Source: Neoceratodus forsteri (Eukaryota > Chordata > Ceratodontiformes > Ceratodontidae). From it: a stretch of 64,000 nt of DNA. The stretch covers positions 1,239,409,001 through 1,239,473,000 of the forward strand of contig CM057452.1 in assembly GCA_016271365.2 (NCBI GenBank), read 5' to 3'. Shown one piece after another: positions 1 to 10,616 of this stretch; within the stretch, counting starts at the first letter, position 1, and every line of letters begins with the position of its first letter. Below the pieces are notes generated by a model. That model saw only the letters and a program-made list of their open reading frames with translations. It made no database searches and was not told the DNA's origin. Both the position numbers and the translations under genes were made by a program.

Positions 1-232
1 CACTAAGAGTATTTGCACTGAAGCACATGCAATTATGGATAAGCAGAGGTGGCAGGTCTCCAGATTTCAACAGAGAGGGTACAGTAATAGATCGATCACC
101 AATGCTATTACTTCTGTGGCAGAACTTAACAGAGGCAGCACTTTAGTACCAACAAATAGGGAGGTTTGTAATAATCAAAAGACATGTCCTTTTTTCACTT
201 CTTATTCAGTATGATCAACAGAAAAACAGAAC

Positions 233-830
233 ATGATAAAAAAGAACTGGGACATTTTTAAACTAGAACCTAAGTTAAACCATATTACCAAGGAAGGCCT
301 CAGTAATGTATTTAGAAGATATAAAAACATCAGATATATTGTTGCTCCTAGTTTGGTTCCTGCTTCTGAAACTCTGAGTAAAACCTGGTTACCCATGCCC
401 CACATGGCATCTTTAAATGTGGTAACAGCAGTTTTTGCACCTATGTCAAACAGTGTAAATGTTTTAGACACCCTGTAAGTGGCATTGAATTTACGGTCAT
501 TGATTTTATCACATGTAGCACTGAGGCTGTAATATATTTATTGAAGTGCAATTGTGAACATTTCTATGTTGGGCGTACCACCAGGATGTTTAAGAGCAGA
601 ATCGGAGAACATCTTCATGCCATTGCTAATGATAATATTAGCTATGCCATTGTTTAACATATTAAAAACAGTATGGGGTACACATAATATTCAGTTCATT
701 GGCACTGAGAAAGTGGATTTAGCTGCCCGAGGTGGAGATTTGGAAAACAGAATTAGACAGAGTGAAACCTTTTGGATTTACAGACTAGGTGCATGAAATA
801 ACATTGGAGTGAATGACACAATCAACTTGT
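233..830 (+). pseudogene. Penelope-like element, linker and GIY-YIG endonuclease (PLE-1)
   Basis: Two open stretches in nearby frames (233-478, then about 486-796) read as the 3' coding end of a Penelope-like retroelement. The first resembles the linker after the reverse transcriptase, with a Trp-Asp-Ile-Phe start, FRRYKNIR and an APSLVPASETL-type segment. The second carries a GIY-YIG-like domain: KCNCEHFYVGRTTRMF, then RIGEHLHAI, a His about 15 residues later, and near the end AARGGDLENRI followed by SETFWIYRLGA and a stop. Penelope-like elements use this nuclease for target-primed insertion. The reverse transcriptase itself is absent, so this is a 5'-truncated or broken copy. A frame change near 478 and an in-frame stop after AIV show it is dead. 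Family assignment rests on motif recognition. Confidence 0.72.
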
Positions 831-839
831 CCACCTTTT

Positions 840-1500
840 TAAAGAAGCTTTGAGAACTTTATATTCTACTTGCTATTTGTTTTCTGTGTCACATAGCTGA
901 TGTATTGAAAGTAATGTTTTCTGGATGAAAAATTGAAGCACTTTGTGATTGTTGTTTTTGCACAGTTAATGAAATGCATTTTTGAAACTTGCATTTAGTT
1001 GATGTTGCATATTAATTAGTTAACTATGCCAATAAAATGAATGAAATTCTATGAAATATAAATGTGCAGGGGCAGTGACTTTTGGCAACATAGTAGTTCA
1101 TGTTAAAATCATAACATTAGTTGTCATGAACATATGATGCACAAGCAATTAAGGGCAATGATTTTGGCACTCCCCTATATGTTGTGCTTTGCAAACCATT
1201 ATCTGGTGATGCATTATTAGTGACAAATGTTTAGAGCCATGCATGAAGTAAACATTGTATGTCCTGCACTAATTATTTTGGTAAAGTTTTAACTCTATGA
1301 TTTATTGGTAATAAGTGTATCTACTATAATCATACAAATTAAATATTTAGGTTGGTAAGTGCACTACCAATATATGAATTTGTTTAATGCTTTCGTATAT
1401 TTAGCTATTAGCAAGTATATTGTTATGTAAGTGCAATATTCATTTGTCTTCTGGAATCTATAGCTTAAATACGTAATGTAAACTTTTGAGAATCTCAGAG
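840..1500. other. AT-rich region without a gene
   Basis: AT-rich sequence downstream of the PLE-1 coding end. It may be its 3' untranslated region. I see no open frame, repeat unit or RNA gene. Confidence 0.4.
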
Positions 1501-1504
1501 CAAA

Positions 1505-1740
1505 TTATGAATTGTTTCATCAATCAAGCAATGCTTAATATATATGTTCATTGCCCTTTAGATGTTAGAATCCAAATGATGCTGCATTATAGAATGCTTG
1601 CATTTATTAAAGCATTAAATGTAAGGAATTGCTTTATTAATAATCTATTGTCCAATATACATGTCCATTTCCTTTTTGATGCTAGAACTTGAATGTTGCT
1701 GTATTATAAAATGCCTGCATTTCTTAAAACATGAAGTTTA
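1505..1740. repeat. Two-copy direct repeat of about 120 bp
   Basis: The stretch starting GAATTGTTTCATCAATC (about 1507-1622) recurs, diverged, as GGAATTGCTTTATTAAT (about 1624-1738). Shared landmarks in order are TGTTCATTGCCCTTT or TGTCCATTTCCTTTT, GATG(T/C)TAGAA, GCTG(C/T)ATTATA and CTGCATTT. An old tandem duplication is the simplest explanation. Confidence 0.6.
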
Positions 1741-2079
1741 GTGGTTCCTAGTATTTAATTATGCAGTCACATGCATAATGGTCTGTATTTACACCCTTTA
1801 ATACTTATTGAAGTTGGATATCTGTGTTCCAGTTTAATTGATAAGATTTACGGGCCAATTAAGCACCTATTTGAGGTAACCCATTTACCCTTGATCGAAG
1901 CTTGTTTTAACTTTAAGTACCTGGCCATGTGTGTTTGGCAATATGGCCATACTGCATGATTACCTTTTTAACTTGTAAATTTTAATTGATATAATTGTGT
2001 GATCCATATATAACAAGCATTTGTCAATGCCGAATGTTGATTGCGTTGGTCTGTTAAGCACGCTCACTGGCCCTCTGTC
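1741..2079. other. Unassigned AT-rich interval
   Basis: No supported gene or repeat. It leads into the satellite that begins near 2080. Confidence 0.3.
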
Positions 2080-3512
2080 AGTCGCTCAGTCTGTTTCGTC
2101 CAGTGCTGCAGGCTGCTGTTTTGTACTGGGCTCCTGCCTGCATTAGCACCTTGTTCTGCCCACTAAGAATTCCGCAGCTGTCCCAAGAGAACTCCGTTGA
2201 GGTGGCTCACTCCCGCTCTCTCACTCGCTCATTCTGTTTCTCCTGGTGCTGCATGCTGCCCTTTTGTGCTGGGCTCCTGCCTCTGTTGGTGGCTTTTTCT
2301 GCCCACAAAGAAATCTACAGCAGTCCCGACACAGGTCTGTTGAGCCTGCTGACTCCCCCTCTCTCACTCACTCATTCCATTTCTGCTGGCGCTGCAGGGT
2401 GGCCTTTTGTACTTGGCTCCTGCCTGTGGTGCCGCCTTTTCCGGCCAACAAAGAAATCCGCAGCAGTCACGATAGAGCTCCATTGAGCTCGCTCACTCCC
2501 CCTCTCTTACTCACTTATTGTGTTTCTCCCAGCGCTGCAAGCTGCCTTTTTGTACTGGGCTCCTGCCTGCGTTGGTACCTTTTCCTGCCCACAAAGAAAT
2601 CCACAGCTGTGCCGACACAGCTCCGTTGAGGTCGCTCACTCCCCCTGTGTCACTCACTCATTCTGTTTCTCCTGGCGCTGCAGGCTGCCTTTTGTACTGG
2701 GCTCCTGCTACTGTTGGTGCCTTTGTCTGCCCACAAAGAAATCTGCAGCAGTCCCGACAAAGCTCCGTTTAGCTCGCTCACTCCCCATTCTCTCACTCAC
2801 TCACTCACTCATTCTGTTTCTGCTGGTGCTGCAGGCTGCCCTTTTTTATTGGGCTCCTGCCTGCATTACTGCCTTCTTCTGCCCACAAAGAAACTTGCAG
2901 CAGTTACAATAGAGCTCTGTTGAGCTCGCTCACTCCCCCTCTCTCACTCGCTCATTCTGGTTTCTCCGCCAGTGCAGGCTGTCCATTTGTACTGAGCCCC
3001 TGCGTGCATTGGCACCTTTGTCTGCCCACAAACAAATCTGCAGCTGTCCCGACAGAGCTCTGTTGAGGTCGCTCAGTCTCCCTCTCTGACATGCTCATTC
3101 TGTTTGACCTGGCGCTGCAAGTGGCCCTTTTGTATGAGACTCCTGCCTGCATTGGCACCTTTTTCTGCCCACAAAGAAATCCCCAGCAGTCCTGACAGAG
3201 CTCCGTTGAGCTCACTCAGTCCCCCTGTCTCACTCGCTCATACTGTTTCTCCCACTGCTGCAGGCTGGCCTTTTGTACTGGGCCCCTGTTTGCATTGATG
3301 CCTTTTTCTGCCCACAAAGAAATCTGCAGCAGTCCTGAAAGAGCTCCGGTGAGTTCGCTCACTCCCCCTCCCTCATTCGCTCTCTCGTTCTGTTTCTCCC
3401 AGTGCTGCAGGCTGCCCTTTTGAACTGGGCTCTTGCATTGGGCCCTTTCTCTGCCCACAAACAACTCCGCAGCAGTCCCGACAGAGCTCAGTTGAGCACG
3501 GTCGTTCCCCCC
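2080..3512. repeat. Satellite array 1: about ten ~143-bp units
   Basis: The landmark GTGCTGCAGGCTGCC or a close variant recurs at about 2101, 2245, 2388, 2530, 2673, 2824, 2968, 3111, 3253 and 3400, giving a period near 143 bp. Each unit contains TACTGGGCTCCTGCCTG, then CTGCCCACAAAGAAATC(C/T), then GCTCACTCCCCCTCTCTCAC. Units differ by about 10-20%. The period is not a multiple of three, so the overlapping open frames seen here are by-products of low stop-codon density rather than genes. Confidence 0.9.
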
Positions 3513-3529
3513 TCACTCGTTCGATCTTA

Positions 3530-4845
3530 ATGTGTCCCAAACAGTGATTTCCCACAGTGACCATGCTATTCTGCAGCAGGAGTGCAAAAACACATTTTAG
3601 CCATGATGTGAAAAATGGCAGTTGTACTGTTCATAAGGAGGTGTGGAAAAATGCCACTGTTGAAAATGTGACATGAAAATATTACAAAATTGCGAAGTTA
3701 CAAGGGTGCGTGGAAACAGTTCAATGCATGCTTGTAACACAGTCATGTTATGGAGTTTCATCACCAGATTTTCAACATAGGCATTTTAGGACCTCTACTT
3801 ATGAACAGTGCCACTGTCATTTTCGTAATCTGTCCCAAACAGTGATTTCCCACAGCGACCGTGTTATTCTGCGCCGGAACTGTGAAAACACATTTCAGTC
3901 AGGATGTGAAAAATGACAGCTGTACTGCTCATAAGGAGGTGTGGAAAAATTTCACTGGTGAAAATTTTGCATGACAATATTACATATCTGTGAAGTTACA
4001 AGGGTGCGTGGAAAGTGTGCAATGCACACTTGTAACAGAGTCATTCAATGGGCTATTATCACCAAATTTTCAGCATAGGCATTTTAGGACCTCTGCTCAT
4101 GAACAGTATCACTCTCATTTTCTTAATCTGTCCCAGACAGTGACTTCCCACAGTTCTGCGCCAGAAGTGCAAAAACACATTTCAGCCAGGATGGGAAAAA
4201 TGACAGCTTTACTGTTCATAAGTAGGTGTGGGAAAATGGCAATGTTGGAAATCTGGAGTGAAAATATTATAAATTCGCAAAGTTACGAGCGTGCGTGCAA
4301 ACTGCGCAATGCATGCTCGTAACACAGTCATTTTATGAAGTATCATTACCAAATTTTCAACAAAGCCATTTTAGGACCTCTACTCATGAACAGTGTCACT
4401 GCCTTTTTTAATCTGTCCCAAACACTGATTTCCCACAGTGACCGTGCTATTCTGCGCCGGAAGTGCGCAAACACATTTCTGCCAGGATGTGAACAATGAC
4501 AGTTGTACTGTTGACAAGGAGGTGTGACAAAATGCCAATGTTGAAAATCTGGCATGAAAATATTGCAAATTCACGAAGTTACGAATGTGCATAGCAACTG
4601 CACAGTGCATGCTCGTAAAACAGTCATTTTTTGGATTTTTTTCCACCAAATTTGCAACATAAGCTTTTTGAGAGCCCACCTCATGAACACTGGCACTGTC
4701 ATTTTGTTAATCAGCCCCAAAAGGTGATTCCACGCAGTGACCACGAATTCACCTTTCGGTGCTGATTAACACCATGACAGTTCAAGAATTCATGAGGAGG
4801 GGTCCCAAAAACCCCATGTTGAAAATTTGGTGAAAAATTCCCAAA
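3530..4845. repeat. Satellite array 2: about 4.4 units of ~298 bp
   Basis: The block GTCCCAAACAGTGATTTCCC recurs at about 3533, 3832, 4130, 4415 and (diverged, AGCCCCAAAAGGTGATTCC) 4713. Each unit goes on to a GACCGTGCTATTCTGCGCC-like block, AAAAACACATTT, GTTCATAAGGAGGTGTG, TTGAAAAT, then a TAACACAGTCAT block. The sequence is unrelated to array 1, which ends within about 20 bp of it. Confidence 0.88.
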
Positions 4846-5780
4846 ATGCCCTAGATATGCAGTAAAGTTGAAAAAACTCTATGTATTACATTATACAGCT
4901 TACCGGCATTTCCTCAGTTTGCAGTCAGCTTTGAAGAGTGCAGACATGTTCCCGGTCCACTGAAGATCATTGCACTGAGCTCCTAAGGTAAGTATGGGGT
5001 GAGGGGGCTGTGGGGAGACAGGGCATGCAGTGAGTGGGTGCGGGTTGCTGGTGGGAGGCAGGGCGAGCGCCGAGGGATGGTTTCCTCTTTTCCAGGAGAA
5101 AAAAACAAAACAGACATTGCAGGATCATTTTTTAATTCACAGGGGAATCTGGCACACTGGGGTGGGCTCCCAGTGTGCCAGCAGAGGCTTTCTTGTCGGG
5201 GGTCAGCAGTAGCTGACAGGGGATTGGGCACCCCTGTCAGGAAATGGGCAAGGGGGATCATTATGCTGACGGGAATTGGGCACACCATTGGCAGGAACAA
5301 AAGGGGGGGTTACAGAATGCCAATGGGGAGTGGGCTCCCCCTGCAGCAACAAAAGAAACACAAGAGCACCAAAGCTGACAGGGACTGGGGCCCCGTCGGC
5401 AACTAAACATGTAGTGGGAGGTATATTGTTTGTGAACAGGCCAGAGTTACGCCAGTAATCTCAAACAATATCAGGGTTTTACATCCTGCCCTGCAATGAC
5501 GGGTTGCTCCCTCATTGCAGCAGATGGCTGAAGCTGCAATGACGAGGTGGCCCCTGATTGCAGTGGCTGATTTTTTTAGAAAGTTGTGGCATGCTGGCTG
5601 AACTAGTGTCAGCAGTAGCGTGCCACAGCATTGGAGGAACCGGGACAAACCTTTGCAGGCTGTGGGGGCATTGGCCACAACAATGCCACTCCTCCACAAC
5701 CTGCTTGTGGAGAAACCTATCGCAACATGTTTCTTGCGCATGCGTGCAATCGACATAAAAAGGTGAAGGCAAATATTCAA
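4846..5780. other. Unassigned GC-variable interval
   Basis: It holds CTGACAGGG-type short repeats (about 5200-5400) and two similar pieces with GCAATGACG and TTGCAG (about 5490-5580). Short open frames on both strands overlap each other and match no family I recognise. I see no gene. Confidence 0.35.
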
Positions 5781-5786
5781 ATCATT

Positions 5787-5825
5787 CTGATGAAGCAAGG
5801 GAGTGCCCTTGTGAAATGTTAGTCT
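5787..5825 (+). ncRNA. Hammerhead-core-like motif next to PLE-2 (candidate)
   Basis: CTGATGA at 5787-5793 is followed by a stem-loop (CAAGGG 5796-5801, loop AGTG, CCCTTG 5806-5811), then GAAA at 5813-5816 and GTC at 5822-5824. This is the order of a hammerhead ribozyme core: CUGAUGA, stem II, GAAA, short stem III, cleavage triplet. Penelope-like elements are known to carry minimal hammerheads in their terminal repeats. Stem I is not convincing here, so activity is doubtful. Confidence 0.3.
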
Positions 5826-5934
5826 GTTTTTTGCTCCTGTTTTTGTTGGGCTTGTGCTACAGTTTTCAATAAACAGATGAGAATTTATATTTCATCTGTC
5901 TCGTGTGATTGCTTTATAGCAGGTGCTTTCTTGT

Positions 5935-6310
5935 TTTTTCCAAATAACTTACAAATCTACCTATTTAGCCTACATGGTTAAATGCCCTTGTGACCTTATC
6001 TATGTTGGTGTGACTATTGGGGACCTCACAAAATGGATATCTGATCACAAAAGTACAGTTTGTTATAAGAACATGTCCTCTCCAACAGCTAGGCACTTTA
6101 AACAAAAAAGGGATACAATCCCCACACTAGGGTTTTGGGGATTAGAAAAAGTAGAAAAGCCAGTTGGGACAGAGATTGGGAAAAACAGATTTTGTTAAGA
6201 AAGGCAGAACTAATATATCACTTTAATACCTTAAATCTGAAATACGGCCTCAATGAGGAGATAGCGTGGGTAACTATGATGTAACTACAAAGGGAATCCT
6301 AAGTATTCAG
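5935..6310 (+). pseudogene. Penelope-like element GIY-YIG endonuclease (PLE-2)
   Basis: The frame beginning near 5935 gives YMVKCPCDLIYVGVTIGDL, then a DHKSTVCYKN segment, a Thr-Ala-Arg-His-Phe block and LGFWGLEKVEKPVG, the pattern of a Penelope-like GIY-YIG domain. After a stop at about 6196, frameshifted sequence continues with a recognisable C-terminus (KAEL-YHFNTL-like, then the codons around CTCAATGAGGAG), ending near 6300. It differs clearly from PLE-1, so it is a separate subfamily. No reverse transcriptase is visible upstream. The copy is inactive because of stops and frameshifts. The following ~450 bp up to 6740 is probably its 3' untranslated region, cut by the L1-A insertion. Confidence 0.68.
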
Positions 6311-6740
6311 AAGTAGTGTAGATTGGATTCTGTCTAGTATCACTTAATTAAGTAAGGAGAGTAGCCTGCTTAAAAATTTTTTTGATAAACGTGGAAACAA
6401 ATACGTGGCTTTGAATCACACTAGTACTAGTTTGTAGACTGACAGAAATGGTTTATGTGAGTATCTAAAAAAATATTTTATATTGAGGAGAGGGAGTTTC
6501 TGCATTATGTCAGGAAGCCAGTTTTAGTGGTACTTCATGGAAATTCCAAACAGTACCATTTATAATAGTTGTCACAAGGTGAGAAACAGTTAAGAGGAAG
6601 ATGTGACTTTAAGAAGCCACAATGAACTGGTTCCGCATTTGTACACCCACATGATGATGTCATCATGCTAGTGTGCATATGACATCATTGCATGAGCTCT
6701 GTTCTTATAAAAGAAGCCAGTTTAGCATTCTTCAGCCTCT
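6311..6740 (+). other. Probable PLE-2 3' untranslated region
   Basis: No open frame. It contains TGATGATGTCATCATG near 6650 and a TATAAAAGAAGCCAG stretch near 6706. The L1-A insertion duplication starts at 6741, so this sequence should resume after 28623. Confidence 0.4.
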
Positions 6741-6753
6741 GGCTGCCATCTTA
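6741..6753. repeat. Target-site duplication of L1-A, left copy
   Basis: GGCTGCCATCTTA here matches GGCTACCATCTTA at 28611-28623 (12 of 13). It lies directly outside the T-rich tail of L1-A, the expected place for a minus-strand insertion. Confidence 0.7.
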
Positions 6754-7001
6754 TTTTTTGCAGTTAATCTTTTTATTTTAAAAAGGAAAAAAAGGAAACA
6801 ATTGTTTATAACTGTACAGTTCAAGTGAGGGATCTAAAATGTAACACCATAATAAGTACAAACAATATAATAAACATAATCAATATCAATAAAAACAGTA
6901 AAACACATTCTAAATATATAACAGATACCTGAGAGACGCAACACCAAGCAACAATATAATAGAAAAAAATATGCTGGACGATTAAAGAGTTACTGAATGA
7001 T

Positions 7002-10000
7002 TCAAACTTGAATTAATTTCAAATAGTTAAAAGAGGGTTGCCAACACTTAATACATTTTGGAAGGGAATGCAATGCAATATGGGAGAGGTGATCAAAATA
7101 GGCAGTTTGAGACAGACCAACCAAAGTCTCAGTAATGGAGGGGACATCTAAGGATCTCCAGTGGGTTGAAATTAAACATTTGGCTTGCATACAGGAAGTG
7201 TTAACCACTTCTGTGCAGGATAGGGAAGATATGGAGCATAATCAACAATTCCAAGAAGCATTAAAGGGGCAGATAAGGGAATATGAAACCCAAAGACAGC
7301 TTCTGCAAGTTGCTTGACTTTCTGCCAAAATGGTTGAATTAGGTGAAAGGACCATAGTATATGGATTAGGTTACCACCGGAAGAAGAACATCACCACCAA
7401 TTATCATTCAGGAGAAGCTTTAGGTGATGCAGAACTGAAGAGGTTCTATATCAGAAATTTAAAATTTAGTTTTGAATGAGCACACTATGGGCATCCTTAA
7501 AAAAAGCATGACTAAGTCTCCAGCAATGTGCTCATGAATGATCTGTAATGATAATATTGAGTTCTCATTCCCAGTGAGTTTTAGAAGTAAGGGATTGATC
7601 AGAAATGTGCTTCTGAATAGTTTTATAAATTGAGCCTGCCCTATGTGAATGAAATTTATAGCTCTGTAGCATTAAAGGGGGATTGTAAATACTATTGGAT
7701 ATTGTAGTTAACATAGGATGAATTGCAGTTTGAAGCTGCAGATATTTCCAATGGCCCTGTTGCAAGAGGCCCAAAATAGCTTTAAAGTTTGTGAATGAAT
7801 CCAGAAGGCAGGCATCAAATATTAATAAGTACCTCAAATATTGGATTCCCTTAAGTCTATATGGTTGCCAGAAAAATGGTTGCCTGCTAGTATGAGAGTA
7901 GGATTACCCCATAAAGGAGTAAATAAAACAGGTTTAGGATCAGGTTTTAACAAGTTATGTAATTGATTCCACTAATAAATGGAGAGACCTATAATGGGAT
8001 GAGATTTAAATTTTTTTAGAAGAGAAATTATAGAGAAAATTCACAGCCACACCACCGGGTATCATTGAGGCCTCCATGTGTACCCACTGTGGAGTCCCAG
8101 CAGTATACAGATCAAAATAATACAATGTTTGTGATGTTCAAAAAGCCCATAAATTGCCTAAGTACCATGGAAGAGCTAAGCCTCCTTTTGATCAATGTGC
8201 TTGAAGCTTTAAATGGTTATAACATGGATGACCACCCTCCCATAGCAAGTCTCCTATTATATGGTCAAGTTTAGCTAGTAAAGGATGAGGAAGGAATAAG
8301 GGAATATAAGAAATTAAATACAAAATTTGGGGTGTCACCATCATTTTAATGGCCTACATTTTACCAATAAGGGTCAATTTTAAAGTTTCCCAGAGTGTGA
8401 CAGGGTTGAATAAGGCTCTACCCCATTTGTTTTGCAGAAAGAGATTAAATGCAAGGATCTGTTCTATCCTCTCCTTTTCTGCCTCTTCTATGTCTGGTTA
8501 CACAATCAAATTTTCTTGTGAGACCTAGGAACTGATTACTCTGACGGTTTCGCAATTCTCTACCTTGCGCTACCTCTCTGCTTTCCTTTGCTATTTCTGT
8601 CTTTTCTTCCCCTTGCATATCTGCATGTATAATGCTATATGTGAATTTTTATGTTGAAATGTCACTGACACTGGGATCCCTTTGTTTAAAACTGCATACA
8701 GTTATACTGTTGAAATGATTGCAAAGCTAAAACTGTATATAGTTATACTGTTGAAATGATTTCGAAAAGCTATTTGGAACTCAAGAGGTTTCCCTGAGAT
8801 GCAGATGTTTAAAGCCTTTTGCAGAGTTGTCAACAAGAGGTCAGATCTGGGTCACTATGTTCTTTTTGCTGCACCTGCAAGAACTGGAAAATGACAAGAA
8901 CATTCTGTGAATAAAACACTGTCTCCTTAACTAGCTCCCTGCAAAGACTTGTTATATAAAGAGCAGCAATGATTTGCAAGAGAGAGAGAGAGACTGAGAT
9001 TTGAAACTGAGAAGAAACACTCAGAAGGTAGACTGTTTTCTCTGTACTGCCTTTATAAATAGTAATACTGAGCACATTTTTTTTTAGTTTGTTGTTATTG
9101 AGAAAAATAAAATGCTATTTGTGAATTTTGAAACTGCTCCTGGTTTTCATATGCTCCCTGACCTGTGCCTGATGGCACAATGCTCTAAGGTGGTCTTAAC
9201 GTCTTGAAGTAAAGGTAAAAGATTTGCTTCCCAAATTTAGTCCACAGTAGGTATAATTTGAATGCCTAAATAAGTAAAGTCAGAAGGAGCCCCTCCAAAT
9301 CGCAGGGAGGTAGCTATCTGGGGTTGACATATGCTATTTAGTGGTAATATTTTGGTTTTAGTGTAATTAATTGTAAGCCCGGTTAAACTTGTAAATGTAT
9401 TCAATAAGTTGTGGAAAGGTAAGGAAGCTGTAACAGCATCTTCCAGTAAGATTAACAAATCATCTGCATATAACAGTGAAGTATATTGTGCCCCACCTAA
9501 AGAAATAACTCTTATTTGTGAATTTTGATGGAGAGCTGCCGCTAATGGTTCAATTGCTATTTTAAAAAGAAGGGGGGGAAGTGGACACCCCTGTCTAGTA
9601 TCTCTAGCTAGTTGAAATGGGTAGGAAAGCATGGAATTCATAAAAACATGAGCAAACAGGGAAGAACAAAGAAGGTTAATGAAAGAACAAAAAAGTTTAC
9701 CAAGTCCAAATGGAATAATATACAGTACAAATAATCCCATTCTAAAGAATCAAATGCTTTTCCAAAGTCCACTGCTATCACGACTGCAGGGGTTTTGGAA
9801 TGTTTGGCTTTGTGCATAAGATTTATTAGAGAACAAAGATGATTGGAACCAAGACACCCTTTAACAAATCCCACGTGGGACTGATGAACTAAATGAGGAA
9901 CAAGAGGTTCCAAACAAGATGCCAATATCTTTGCAAAGATTTTACTATCAACATTAAGTAACAAAACTGGTCAATAACTAGATGGAAGGGTAGGGTCCTT

Positions 10001-10600
10001 GTCTTTTTGGGGCAATATTGTGATAATCACCTCACATAAAGTACAAGGAAGAGTTACAGTACTTGTCGCCTCGTCATATAATTGACACAGGAGGGGACAT
10101 ATAAGGTCTGCCACAGATTTAAAAAATTCAGCATTGAAGCCAATCCCACCAGGAGCCTTGCCCTAATTTTTAAAGACAAAAGGGCTTGATGCACTTCATT
10201 AATAGTAATGGACTGCTCAAAAACATCAGCTTCTTCAGGTAGAAGATGTGGAAGTGCTAGTGAGTCTAGAAACTGGGCAGTATTTATCTGACTGTCATGC
10301 GGATGTGAAGAATATAAATGTTTATAATATTTAGTCATGATGGAGTTGATGTCTGTTTCTTCTCTACATCTGGAGGCAGAGGCATCACGCAGCCCAGCAA
10401 TGAACCATTTCATTTGGTGAGTATGGAGCCGATATGCCAAAAGGTTTGCCACCTTTCTCTCCCCAGTCCCAGTATTTATGTTAAAGTTTTAGAATTGCTA
10501 TCTTAGCTTTCTGAGATATCAAAGAATTTATATCCATGTGCAACTGTCAAATTTCTCAATGTAGAGCTGAATGAGGGTCAGGGTGAGGCAAGGGGCATTC
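7002..10600 (-). pseudogene. L1-A ORF2, reverse transcriptase and C-terminal part
   Basis: Read on the minus strand. 10452-10054 gives the pre-RT region, with an ITINEVHQALLSLK block. 9964-9638 gives MLLNVDSKIFAKILASCLEP, then SHVGFVKGCLG and the motif-A-like VIAVDFGKAFDSLEWDYL. 9740-9237 gives TRQGCPLPPLLFKIAIEPLA and the catalytic LLYADDLLIL, with the Asp pair kept. TKTKILPLN and DFTYLGIQI follow, as in L1 thumbs. After the LTR-like insert, frames around 8440-7565 continue (KLTLIGKM, AIKMM) and the last piece ends at 7002. At least six frame breaks and stops make it inactive. This protein reverse-transcribes the L1 RNA at the nicked target. Confidence 0.85.
8456..9182 (+). mobile_element. 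LTR-like insert in L1-A ORF2 (possible solo LTR)
   Basis: This ~0.7 kb breaks the L1 reading between DVKTTL (about 9190-9210, minus) and the FLQNKWGRALF segment (about 8450, minus). On the plus strand it has a TTATATAAAG box at about 8951 and an AATAAA signal at about 9107, about 60-80 bp before its right edge. It has no coding capacity, which fits a solo long terminal repeat. Edges are approximate. Flanking GATCT/GCTCT is only a weak duplication, and clean TG...CA ends are not certain. An AG microsatellite lies at about 8980-8994, and a 40-bp direct repeat (ACTGTATATAGTTATACTGT-type) lies at about 8690-8765. Confidence 0.4.
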
Positions 10601-10616
10601 TGGGCTTCTTTAGTCT
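10601..10616. repeat. Target-site duplication of L1-B, left copy
   Basis: TGGGCTTCTTTAGTCT is repeated exactly at 12394-12409: 16 of 16 bases flanking L1-B. Confidence 0.9.

Noticed and set aside
2103..3564. Several overlapping 60-130-codon frames on both strands
   Set aside because: They lie in the 143-bp satellite, repeat in every frame because the period is not a multiple of three, and have no domain.
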